NCBI GenBank assembly: GCA_021737445.1
Contig: JAIPDY010000041.1
Location: 1-18,951, forward strand
DNA length: 18,951 bases
Reading direction: 5' to 3'
Source of the DNA: Desulfotignum sp.
GTDB lineage: Bacteria > Desulfobacterota > Desulfobacteria > Desulfobacterales > Desulfobacteraceae
How positions within the stretch are numbered: the first letter of the stretch is position 1; each line of letters starts with the position of its first letter. Below are positions 1 to 7,176 of this stretch, in pieces. The translations under genes were made by a program, and so were the position numbers. The notes beneath the pieces are model-generated. The model worked only from the letters and a program-made list of their open reading frames with translations. It did no database searches and was not told where the DNA came from.

Positions 1-1
1 C

Positions 2-838
2 CTTGCTTCAGGGCTGTCTGTTTCCCGGCTGGTCTCCACGGCCTGGGCCTCCGCATCCACGTTCCGGGGATCGGACAAGCGCGGCGGGGCCAACGGGGCA
101 CGCATCCGCCTGACCCCCCAGAAGGATTGGGAAGTCAACCAGCCTGAACAGCTTGCAACGGTGCTGCAGATCCTTGAGGGCATCCAGAAAGCGTTCAACA
201 GTGCCCAGTCAGGCAAAAAAAAGGTATCTTTGGCCGATCTGATTGTCCTGGGCGGATGCGCTGCCGTGGAGCAGGCTGCCAGAAATGCCGGTCACGATAT
301 CACGGTTCCCTTTACACCGGGACGGACAGATGCCACCCCGGAACAGACCGATGCTGAGTCGTTTTCCGTTCTCGAACCGGCAGCAGACGGGTTTCGCAAC
401 TATCTTAAAGCCAGATACGCGGTAACGGCAGAAGAGCTGCTGATAGACAAAGCCCAGCTGCTGACGCTCACCGCGCCTGAGATGACGGTGCTCATCGGCG
501 GGATGCGGGTGCTGAATGCCAATTTCAGAGAGTCCCCGCACGGTGTGTTCACCCGGAAGCCGGAAACCCTCACCAATGAATTTTTTGTAAATCTTTTGGA
601 CATGGGAACACAGTGGTCCCATGTTTCAGGAGATGACAACCTGTTTGAGGGCAGTGACCGTGCAACAGGTGAGCGCAAATGGACAGGTACCCGGGTGGAT
701 CTCATCTTTGGTGCAAATTCCCAGCTCCGGGCCCTGGCTGAAGTCTATGGATGTGCGGATGCCCGTGAGAAGTTTGTGCAGGACTTTGTCGCTGTGTGGA
801 ACAAGGTGATGAACCTGGACCGCTTTGATCTGGGCTGA
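2..838 (+). CDS. katG: Catalase-peroxidase KatG, C-terminal part (5' end outside window)
   Basis: This is the last 278 residues of a bifunctional haem catalase-peroxidase, which breaks down hydrogen peroxide. The frame is open from base 2, so the gene starts outside the window; full KatG proteins are about 720-740 residues. The segment is very typical of the family: it opens with LVSTAWASASTFRGSDKRGG and continues with RIRLTPQKDWEVN and LADLIVLGGCAAVEQAA, then ends with the usual GTRVDLIFGANSQLRALAEVYG and FVQDFVAVWNKVMNLDRFDL stretch. This is the second, non-haem peroxidase-like domain, needed for folding of the active domain. The stop is TGA at 836-838. In a strict anaerobe it would be an oxygen-defence enzyme. 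It converges on the DUF1848 gene. Confidence 0.97.
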   Translation, partial: LASGLSVSRLVSTAWASASTFRGSDKRGGANGARIRLTPQKDWEVNQPEQLATVLQILEGIQKAFNSAQSGKKKVSLADLIVLGGCAAVEQAARNAGHDITVPFTPGRTDATPEQTDAESFSVLEPAADGFRNYLKARYAVTAEELLIDKAQLLTLTAPEMTVLIGGMRVLNANFRESPHGVFTRKPETLTNEFFVNLLDMGTQWSHVSGDDNLFEGSDRATGERKWTGTRVDLIFGANSQLRALAEVYGCADAREKFVQDFVAVWNKVMNLDRFDLG

Positions 839-840
839 TC

Positions 841-886
841 ATAACCGCAACAGCATCAGGGGGGTGACCCTGCTGACATCGGTTAT
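841..886. terminator. Imperfect hairpin between convergent katG and DUF1848 genes
   Basis: ATAACCG at 841-847 pairs with CGGTTAT at 880-886, and inside it CAGCA (851-855) pairs with TGCTG (871-875) and GGG with CCC, giving a long interrupted stem. It overlaps the stop codon of the minus-strand DUF1848 gene. A run of eight T follows on the plus strand only at 905-912, 18 bases past the stem, so this is not a textbook intrinsic terminator. It may act as a weak bidirectional terminator or 3'-end stabiliser. Confidence 0.35.
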
Positions 887-1893
887 GGGATGATACTTTC
901 AGCGTTTTTTTTGTGCCTGGCTGCACGGGCATTCACAACGTTCCGGGATGTATTGGCATAGCAGTACACACAGAAATGCCGGCAGGTGTTGTACATGCCG
1001 ATGTCCTTGCTTAAGATACAGCCGCAGTGTTTTCGCTGCCCCTTGTCTTTTAGATCGACGCTGCCGGCAGCAGGAAACATCTCCTGCTGGCCGGCAGCCC
1101 CGGGGCCGGAATCTTTTTGATTGACAAGCCGCATCAACCTGCGGTCATGGGAGAATTCTTGCCGGATCAGGTCATCATCGATGCATCTGTTTTTGACAAT
1201 GCCGTAATCTGTTTTCAGGTCAATGGATTCACCACAGGTGGCCAGGGTGATGTCCCATCCCTCCCTGTGCCAGTGTTCTTTTAACTGCCTGAGCCCTTGT
1301 GCTATCTGCCGGATCTGGGCCAGAGAGGGTTCGGCAGACAAAACAGTGGATCTGTCAAAAAGCGCTGTTTCCCTGACCAGGTTGTTTTGGACCTTTTGAT
1401 ATTTTTTAACATCCACAAAACTGAAAACCAGCTTGTCTGTGTGGTGTTTGATCCGGCTGCCCACGGCCCTGATTTTTTCCAGGAGGCGTTCCGGAGATAA
1501 CCTAGGGGTGACGATCAAAGGGTCAACCCGCCAGATCACCCGTTCTTTGCCGATCCTGCCGGCCAGTTCCCGGAATGTCTGTATCCGCTGATCCAGGGGC
1601 GGAAGATGGGGCTCAAACCCTTCGTGTTCATAATCGTTGAGCGTAAACTGAAAATAAAAGTTGATATTTTGTTTTTCAAATGCATCCAGGCGGGGCATCA
1701 GGGGCGCCGGGTTTTTTGACCAGAACACAAACAGGCGGGCCGCCGCAAAGGATACGTAATAGGGCTTTCTGCTGAACGGATTGACCCAAACCGCATATCC
1801 GGCCTTCAGCCGGTTGATCAGCCAGTCGCTGTAGAACGCGGGAATATCAGTGGACCGGCTGGCGGAAATGATGACCGGAGCCCTGGCAGGCAT
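883..1893 (-). CDS. DUF1848 family protein with C-terminal CX3CX2C cysteine cluster
   Basis: A 336-residue protein of unknown function. The N-terminus IISASRSTDIPAFYSDWL and the following VFWSKNPAP, FQFTLNDY and IWRVDPL segments are characteristic of the DUF1848 family. Near the C-terminus are CGC and then C304-X3-C308-X2-C311 in the context YNTCRHFCVYCYAN, the same spacing as a radical-SAM iron-sulphur motif, but at the wrong end of the protein. The ATG at 1893 is chosen because GGTGGAG precedes it and family members begin close to the IISASR motif; an alternative in-frame ATG at 1923, with AGAGG upstream, is nearly as good. The gene is last in the minus-strand run. A 33-bp repeat shared with the region upstream of the MgtC gene lies at 1945-1977. 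Confidence 0.85.
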   Translation of the reverse strand: MPARAPVIISASRSTDIPAFYSDWLINRLKAGYAVWVNPFSRKPYYVSFAAARLFVFWSKNPAPLMPRLDAFEKQNINFYFQFTLNDYEHEGFEPHLPPLDQRIQTFRELAGRIGKERVIWRVDPLIVTPRLSPERLLEKIRAVGSRIKHHTDKLVFSFVDVKKYQKVQNNLVRETALFDRSTVLSAEPSLAQIRQIAQGLRQLKEHWHREGWDITLATCGESIDLKTDYGIVKNRCIDDDLIRQEFSHDRRLMRLVNQKDSGPGAAGQQEMFPAAGSVDLKDKGQRKHCGCILSKDIGMYNTCRHFCVYCYANTSRNVVNARAARHKKNAESIIP

Positions 1894-1944
1894 CCTTTCT
1901 CCACCAGCTGCAAAAAGTGCCATAATACCTCTTCTGTCCCATAA

Positions 1945-1977
1945 GCGTTGTTCAGGGTTTTGTTTATCGCAGTTCCA
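1945..1977 (-). repeat. 33-bp imperfect repeat, copy upstream of the DUF1848 gene
   Basis: On the plus strand it begins GCGTTGTTCA and contains TATCGCAGTTCCA. It matches 3282-3314 at 28 of 33 positions without gaps. Both copies lie in the same orientation, just upstream of a minus-strand gene. It spans the last non-coding bases before the preferred DUF1848 start. The function is unknown; a promoter or leader element or a small dispersed repeat are possible. Confidence 0.6.
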
Positions 1978-1999
1978 AATCTCATGTTGATCAGGCACT

Positions 2000-3262
2000 C
2001 TACAGCAAAACCAGTGCTGCCAGACATCCCGGTACCATGGCGGCCAGCATCAGCAGGGGCAGTCTGAAATGGTCTTTAAACCCGGCAATGAACGCAAATA
2101 TGACCCCTTTGACAAGGGTATTGGTCAGACAGGCCAGGATAATTCCCAGTACCGCCACCTCAGCAGCCATATCCTGTCTGGCAGACCGGGACAAAGAAAG
2201 GGCGATGGCATCCACATCGATCAGGCCGGACACCACGGAAAGCGCATATATCCCGTAACTGCCGAACCATTCTTTCATGGCTTCGGACAGCAGCAGCACA
2301 GCGGCCAGCACCAGCCCGAACTGCATGGCCATACCAAGCTGCAGCGGATTTTTCAATGCAATGGGTTGATGGGTGGCAGCCTGTTTTTTATTCTGGCGCG
2401 GCCACACAAAAACCAAAGCGCAGATCAGGCCGGCAAACATGGTGGTCAGGGGAATCCACAGTGCACCCAGCAGCCCGGGATTGACAACAAGCACCTCGAT
2501 AATGACCCGGATAAACATGATGGCAGCAGCCAGCAGAACACCGCCTGAAAAAAGGGTATTGCCCTTTTGTTCTCTTGCAAAACGGGCCAGACTGAAGGTA
2601 ACTGCAGTGGAAGATACCAAAGCACCGCCGATGGCGGTAACCAGCACCCCTTTTTTTTCTCCTGCAATCTGGATGACCACATATCCCAGAAAAGATATGC
2701 CGGAGATCAGCACCACCATCCACCAGGTCCAGTAAGGATTTAAGGCCTCCCACGGGCCATACCCTTTGTTGGGAAGCAGTGGCAGCAGCACCAGGGAGAT
2801 CACCAGCAGTTTGATACCGGAAAAAAAATCTTTGGGGGTGATGTTTTGGAGCCATGAATGCAGCACCGGTTTATATCCCAGCAGGGAAATGACCACCACC
2901 GTCACCCCCATTGCCGGGATGGGATGGCCATAGGATGCCCAGGCAGCCAGAACAAACGTCAGCATCATGGTAAAGGCGGTGGTGGTGCCTACATCCTTGT
3001 CTGCCCGGACCTCCAGGATGTGTGCGGCAATGATCAGTGCACAGACTCCGAGAAACCCTGCCACGATAAACCAGGGGGTTATCTGCTGTGATACCAGGGC
3101 GGTCACTCCGCCCAGCAGCCCGATGAGGCTGAAGGTGCGGATCCCGGCAATACGTTCTCCTTCATTTTCCTCCCGGTCGTTCCAGCCCCGTTCAATACCG
3201 ATCAAAAGACCGATGGCCAGTGCTGCGAGTAATGTGAGTACCAGGTTGTAGGAAGATTCCAT
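2000..3262 (-). CDS. MgtC/SapB family membrane protein with C-terminal DUF4010
   Basis: A 420-residue polytopic inner-membrane protein. Residues 13-55 carry the MgtC/SapB signature (LAALAIGLLIGIERGW, then ERIAGIRTFSLIGLLGGV), with the conserved Glu-Arg after the first helix. The rest is strongly hydrophobic with a DUF4010-type C-terminal half, including SVVSGLIDVDAIALSLSRSA around residue 355. MgtC proteins are linked to survival at low magnesium and to control of membrane potential; the role of this longer MgtC-DUF4010 form is not established. The start at 3262 has a strong AAGGAGG just upstream; the frame stays open to 3328, but that extension is the repeat and promoter region. It follows the AEC gene after 106 bases and may have its own promoter. 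Confidence 0.9.
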   Translation of the reverse strand: MESSYNLVLTLLAALAIGLLIGIERGWNDREENEGERIAGIRTFSLIGLLGGVTALVSQQITPWFIVAGFLGVCALIIAAHILEVRADKDVGTTTAFTMMLTFVLAAWASYGHPIPAMGVTVVVISLLGYKPVLHSWLQNITPKDFFSGIKLLVISLVLLPLLPNKGYGPWEALNPYWTWWMVVLISGISFLGYVVIQIAGEKKGVLVTAIGGALVSSTAVTFSLARFAREQKGNTLFSGGVLLAAAIMFIRVIIEVLVVNPGLLGALWIPLTTMFAGLICALVFVWPRQNKKQAATHQPIALKNPLQLGMAMQFGLVLAAVLLLSEAMKEWFGSYGIYALSVVSGLIDVDAIALSLSRSARQDMAAEVAVLGIILACLTNTLVKGVIFAFIAGFKDHFRLPLLMLAAMVPGCLAALVLL

Positions 3263-3281
3263 GCCCCTCCTTTTTAAGGGA

Positions 3282-3314
3282 GCGTTGTTCAAGATTTTTT
3301 CTATCGCAATTCCA
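3282..3314 (-). repeat. 33-bp imperfect repeat, copy upstream of the MgtC gene
   Basis: Second copy of the element at 1945-1977, with 28 of 33 positions identical; conserved blocks are GCGTTGTTCA and TATCGCA on the plus strand. Here it overlaps the candidate -10 box of the MgtC promoter and ends about 20 bases before the start codon. Confidence 0.6.
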
Positions 3315-3328
3315 GCGGGTTTTGTCAA
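3300..3328 (-). promoter_or_regulatory. Candidate sigma-70 promoter for the MgtC gene
   Basis: On the minus strand a perfect -35 box TTGACA (3323-3328) is followed after exactly 17 bases by GATAGA (3300-3305), a weak -10 box. Transcription would begin near 3293, about 30 bases before the start codon. The -10 lies within the 33-bp repeat. The same repeat before DUF1848 lacks a TTGACA at the equivalent place. Confidence 0.4.
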
Positions 3329-3368
3329 GATGTCTCACCGCTCCGGGCGGCATCCTGCCGATCTGTTC

Positions 3369-4319
3369 CTATCCGGTAACCGTCTGCCAAAAAGACAGCC
3401 ACAGGGGCATGGCAATGATGCAGACCAGATACTGGAGCAGCATCATGCTGGCAACGGCCTGGGTGTCTCCCCCGTAATTGCGCACCATGAGGATCAGGTT
3501 GGTGGCCGGCGGAGAGGAGGTCTGCAAGATGATCAGGCTGCAAAACAGCGGCAGGGTCTGGTAAAGCCCCAGGCCGTACATCACGGCAAAGGCCGTGGCC
3601 GGCACCAGGACAAATTTGACCCCGGCCACCCGGAAAACATCCGGGAGCGGCGGCATATCTTTCAGGGCGATGCTTCCCAGGGTGGCACCCAGGATAAAAA
3701 CAGCCAGGGGAACCGTGGCCTGGCCCAGAAGATCCATGGCAGACAACAGGTTTTGGGGCAGCATGGCTGCGGTTCCGGAAACCACCAGAAATATGGCCGC
3801 CAGGGTGGAAACCAGGGGCGGGGTGACAAAATCCTTCCACACGATGTCCGTATCCCGCCTGCCGCTCACCAGAACCTTGCCCACGCTCCACATGATGGGA
3901 GACTGCCCCAGGATCAGCAGAAAACAGAAAAGGGCCAGCCGGTCGAACTGGTCCGGATAGACCAGCTGACCGATGGGCAGCACAATATACACTGCATTCT
4001 GAAAGCTTGCCATGGAAACAAACGGCTGTTTTTTGGGATCTGTGCCGAACAAAAGCGCGGCCATGCCAAGCCCGGCCAGAGAGATCAGTACGCCGGACAC
4101 AGGCAGTATCCACCACAGGGCAAACCCGGCAGGATCAAACTGGCTCACGGTCTTGACCACGATAAGACAGGGCAGAAAAATGTTGACGGTCACAGTGGAA
4201 AGCGCCTGAATATGGGCCTGGGAAACAATCTTTGTTTTCACCATCACCCCGGCGGCGGCTGAAATGATGAACACCTGGAAGACAGCAAAAAAAACCGTGG
4301 TAAATGTGGGCAAAAACAT
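3369..4319 (-). CDS. AEC (auxin efflux carrier) family transporter
   Basis: A 316-residue, very hydrophobic protein with about ten predicted membrane helices. The layout fits the AEC/membrane transport family (PF03547): an N-terminal half with LSTVTVNIFLPCLIVVKTVS, which resembles the conserved N-x-x-x-P-x-L helix of the fold, and a C-terminal half with SLIILQTSSPPATNLILMV. Bacterial AEC proteins export or import small carboxylates such as malate or malonate, so the substrate cannot be read from sequence. The ATG at 4319 lies 11 bases after the stop of the ion-channel gene and has no clear ribosome site, which suggests translational coupling to that gene. Confidence 0.87.
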   Translation of the reverse strand: MFLPTFTTVFFAVFQVFIISAAAGVMVKTKIVSQAHIQALSTVTVNIFLPCLIVVKTVSQFDPAGFALWWILPVSGVLISLAGLGMAALLFGTDPKKQPFVSMASFQNAVYIVLPIGQLVYPDQFDRLALFCFLLILGQSPIMWSVGKVLVSGRRDTDIVWKDFVTPPLVSTLAAIFLVVSGTAAMLPQNLLSAMDLLGQATVPLAVFILGATLGSIALKDMPPLPDVFRVAGVKFVLVPATAFAVMYGLGLYQTLPLFCSLIILQTSSPPATNLILMVRNYGGDTQAVASMMLLQYLVCIIAMPLWLSFWQTVTG

Positions 4320-4330
4320 GGGTCAGTATG

Positions 4331-5374
4331 TCACTTTGGGGTTTTGTCCATATACGGCCAGTCGATGTGCAGGGGCCGCTTTTGTGCCATCAGCCAGAGG
4401 CCGTCACCACCGGAGATCATCTGGCCTGCATCCGGGTTGATGATCACCCTGGAATCAGATGTCTGCATGGCAAATGTCAGAAAATTGTACGCTTTTTTTA
4501 AATAGGTGTGCAGCTCCCACCAGTTCATGATATTTTTGGTCTGCGGCACGAGAACATAATAGATCTCATCTCTGGCATCGTTTCTCAAAAGGACCTGAAG
4601 CGGCAAATGGACCTTGTCCTGCATGGCCTGAACCATCATTTCCGCGGTCATCTGCATGATGGTCTGAAATTCACCCGGAACACTGGAAAATGTATCCAGA
4701 GACTGGGAGTTCAGACAGCGCACCGTGATCTCGCAGGCGTCATTTTTCAGCTTCAAAGCGTTTATCAGGGCAAAAAGGCTCTGTTCATCATTTCCCGTAT
4801 GTATGATGATCCTGTCGGCTGTCTTAATACTGGCTTTGGTAAGTGTGGCAGCCGCATCCGGCCGGCCTTTGACGAAAAACAGATTTTCCGCTTCCGGAAA
4901 AGGATGGCGGTCCCTTTCAGCCACAATCACCAGCGCATGTCTGATATAGGTTTCATCCCGCTGGATCTCTTCGATCAACTGCCCGGTTTCATCCGTAATG
5001 CCCACAATCAGAATATGGTGCGAGCCGTCAAATTTTTTTTCACCGTGCATTTTTTTGTCTCTCCTTTCGATCAGTGACGACGCAACATAGGTGATGAATG
5101 CGGCACCAAGGCCGATTCCCATGAACATCGGCAGGATAACCGCTACGATTTTCCCGGGGTTGGATGTTGGAAACAGATCCCCGTAGCCAACGGTTGTGCT
5201 GGTGACGACACTCCACCACAATGCCTGGTCAAACCGGGTCAATGCGGAATCCGGAGGCTCCACGATCTGGATCAGCAGACTTGAAACGATCAGCAGGGTC
5301 AGGTAGGCAGCCACCAGTGTGACACCTTTTCTCTTGAGACCTGTGCGGATGATTTGTCTGATAAAATGGATCAA
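4331..5374 (-). CDS. Two-TM potassium channel with C-terminal RCK/TrkA-N-like domain
   Basis: A 347-residue inner-membrane ion channel. Residues about 18-37 form TM1, 48-60 the pore helix, and TVGYGD at 61-66 is the canonical K+ selectivity filter; TM2 follows at about 75-100. A cytoplasmic domain from residue 118 has the RCK fold pattern (HILIVGITDETGQLIEEI, later ADRIIIHTGNDEQSLFALINAL and ITVRCLNSQSLDTF). The usual Rossmann GxGxxG is GITDETG here, so nucleotide binding may be lost or altered. The start codon is TTG at 5374, preceded by AAAGGAG at good spacing. Ion channels of this type recur beside DUF350, TelA and aminopropyltransferase genes, so I place it with that cassette, although 97 bases separate it from the aminopropyltransferase. 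Confidence 0.9.
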   Translation of the reverse strand: MIHFIRQIIRTGLKRKGVTLVAAYLTLLIVSSLLIQIVEPPDSALTRFDQALWWSVVTSTTVGYGDLFPTSNPGKIVAVILPMFMGIGLGAAFITYVASSLIERRDKKMHGEKKFDGSHHILIVGITDETGQLIEEIQRDETYIRHALVIVAERDRHPFPEAENLFFVKGRPDAAATLTKASIKTADRIIIHTGNDEQSLFALINALKLKNDACEITVRCLNSQSLDTFSSVPGEFQTIMQMTAEMMVQAMQDKVHLPLQVLLRNDARDEIYYVLVPQTKNIMNWWELHTYLKKAYNFLTFAMQTSDSRVIINPDAGQMISGGDGLWLMAQKRPLHIDWPYMDKTPK

Positions 5375-5471
5375 GGGCTGCTCCTTTCAGGGAATAGCGT
5401 TTATATCTGTATAAGTGACAAGGTATAACAGATGCCGGTTTTTTTCAATGCTGTATCCATTCTGGTCCGGG

Positions 5472-7154
5472 TCAGTCCAGCAGCCAGGATTCGTGATTGT
5501 AAAGTGTCAGTAAAACCGGGTTCAGCAGGGTGTTGATGGATGTGTCAGCTGTTTCAAAGGTGCCTTTGCCGAAAGCCAGTTCACTTTTAAACAGGGCCGG
5601 TGTGAGAAACCGGGTGGGAACGTTGAACTGTATCCGGCTGATACGCTCCTTTATCCTGTCTTCCCTGATATGGGGCTGCCAGGCAAGATACCACCCCCAG
5701 TCACCGAAGCTCGGGACATTTTCATGATACGGCAGGGTTTTGAACCCGGCACTTTCAATGGTTCTGCCGATGCACAGAAAGCTTTGCCTGGCAAGATAGG
5801 GCGAGGTGGCCTGCACCACCATCATTCCGTGCCAGGAAAGGTGCTGCCGGATTTTGTTGTAGAACTGTCTTGTATATAATTTTGACAGTTCAGGGGTTGA
5901 TGGATCCGGCATATCAACGATGATCACATCAAAATAACCTGAAATATCTGAGAGGAACCGGTCGGCATCCACATTCATGTAACGCACGGATGCCACCTTT
6001 TCTGTGGCTTCTGTCCGGGTGCCGTGGTGCCGGTCCGCTGCCCTGATGAACAGGTCGCGGTGAACACCCGGGGTCACCCCCGGCCCGGCCATTTTGACAA
6101 GCCGGCTGTCTGCAAGCGCGTTGTCATTGATCCGGGTCAGCAGCGGGTGGGTCTTTGCCAGCTGTGTCATTTCAGGATCAAGATCGACAAGCAAAACCTC
6201 TTTGACTGACCTGTATTTTACAACTTCACGCAGTGCACAGCCGTCACCGCCGCCCAGAATCAATACCCGGACCGGAACAGGTACCAGGTTCATGACCGGG
6301 TGAACCATGGGTTCGTGATACCGCTGCTCATCCGTGCTGGAAAGCTGGAGGTTCCCGTTCAGAAACAGCCGGATATCATCAAGGGGTTTATAATGGGTGA
6401 TGGCGATATGCTGGTACTGACTGGTCCGGCTCAACACAACCGGGTCGTCGTAGAGAGGCTGCTCAATTTTGATATTCCATTCCCGGTTGTTGAGGTACCC
6501 ATAAAAAATGCTGCAAAAAACCGCTGTCATCAGGAGGGGAATCACCACCCCTTTTGAAATCAGGTGCTTTCTGGAAAAATATGCATAGGTGATAAGCGCC
6601 AAAAAAAAGTTGGCGCCGGCAGTGACAAATGCGGCCTCAGTGATCGGCATCAGCCTCAGTAGCGCAAACACATAGATGAACGACCCGATCAGGCTGCCCA
6701 GGTAATCCGCGCTCAGGATACTGCCCAGATTGGTGGACAGCTCAGTTGAAAAATCGTTATTGATCCGGATGATCACCGGAATTTCAAGACCGATCATGAT
6801 CCCGATAAAACTGACGAAAAAGTAGAGAACCAGGCTGTAATGGGCGGTATAGCCGTAGGCAATGTATGTCAGTGTGGGGGAAAAACCGCCGACCAGCGCC
6901 AGCCCGGTTTCCACGAAAATAAAGGTGTAGATCAGTCTTTTCTTGGGAATCCGGGCCTGGATCAGGCTGCCGAATCCCATCCAGAACAGCATCATCCCGA
7001 TAACCATGGCCCACTGTTCAAAGGAATTTCCCAGAATCATGGAGGCAAGGCTTGCCTGGATATACTCGAGGATAATACCGCAGGCCCCGCTGGCAAACAT
7101 GCACAGGCATAAAAGCAGGGAGGCAAAATTAAACCGTTGGGCTGACCCGGTCAT
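5472..7154 (-). CDS. Membrane-embedded spermidine-synthase-like aminopropyltransferase
   Basis: A 560-residue fusion of an N-terminal membrane domain (about seven helices, residues 10-220) and a spermidine synthase fold. The catalytic part shows QHIAITHYKPLDDIRLFLNG and LQLSSTDEQRYHE, the decarboxy-SAM loop LILGGGDG (GGGDG at 301-305), VDLDPE, and DMPDP (414-418) in place of the DSSDP of soluble enzymes, then LYTRQFY. Such enzymes transfer an aminopropyl group, but the membrane-fused class has no assigned acceptor. An unusual segment of about 38 residues (351-389), rich in Gly, His and Arg, separates the DNALADSR and VRYMNVDADRFL strands. The ATG at 7154 is preferred because the longer frame (to 7211) would overlap the DUF350 gene; its ribosome site is weak and it lies 22 bases after the DUF350 stop, so coupling is likely. 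Confidence 0.88.
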   Translation of the reverse strand: MTGSAQRFNFASLLLCLCMFASGACGIILEYIQASLASMILGNSFEQWAMVIGMMLFWMGFGSLIQARIPKKRLIYTFIFVETGLALVGGFSPTLTYIAYGYTAHYSLVLYFFVSFIGIMIGLEIPVIIRINNDFSTELSTNLGSILSADYLGSLIGSFIYVFALLRLMPITEAAFVTAGANFFLALITYAYFSRKHLISKGVVIPLLMTAVFCSIFYGYLNNREWNIKIEQPLYDDPVVLSRTSQYQHIAITHYKPLDDIRLFLNGNLQLSSTDEQRYHEPMVHPVMNLVPVPVRVLILGGGDGCALREVVKYRSVKEVLLVDLDPEMTQLAKTHPLLTRINDNALADSRLVKMAGPGVTPGVHRDLFIRAADRHHGTRTEATEKVASVRYMNVDADRFLSDISGYFDVIIVDMPDPSTPELSKLYTRQFYNKIRQHLSWHGMMVVQATSPYLARQSFLCIGRTIESAGFKTLPYHENVPSFGDWGWYLAWQPHIREDRIKERISRIQFNVPTRFLTPALFKSELAFGKGTFETADTSINTLLNPVLLTLYNHESWLLD

Positions 7155-7176
7155 AAAGATCGGTCCATATCGGGGG

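Noticed and set aside
3263..3328. N-terminal extension of the MgtC protein from an upstream in-frame start
   Set aside because: The ATG at 3262 has an excellent AAGGAGG, the MgtC family begins there, and the extension overlaps a promoter and a repeat.
3349..3361. CGGCA-TCC-TGCCG hairpin after the AEC gene as a terminator
   Set aside because: Only a five-base stem and no following U run.
3261..4262. Long open frame of 333 codons on the plus strand opposite the AEC transporter
   Set aside because: Its translation is rich in Gly, His and Gln with no domain pattern, and it mirrors a strongly recognisable membrane protein on the other strand; it is a codon-bias shadow.
5375..5471. Promoter ahead of the ion-channel gene
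   Set aside because: TTGAAA and TATACC/TATAAA-like boxes are present on the minus strand but their spacing (about 15 or 10 bases) is poor, so I do not call it.
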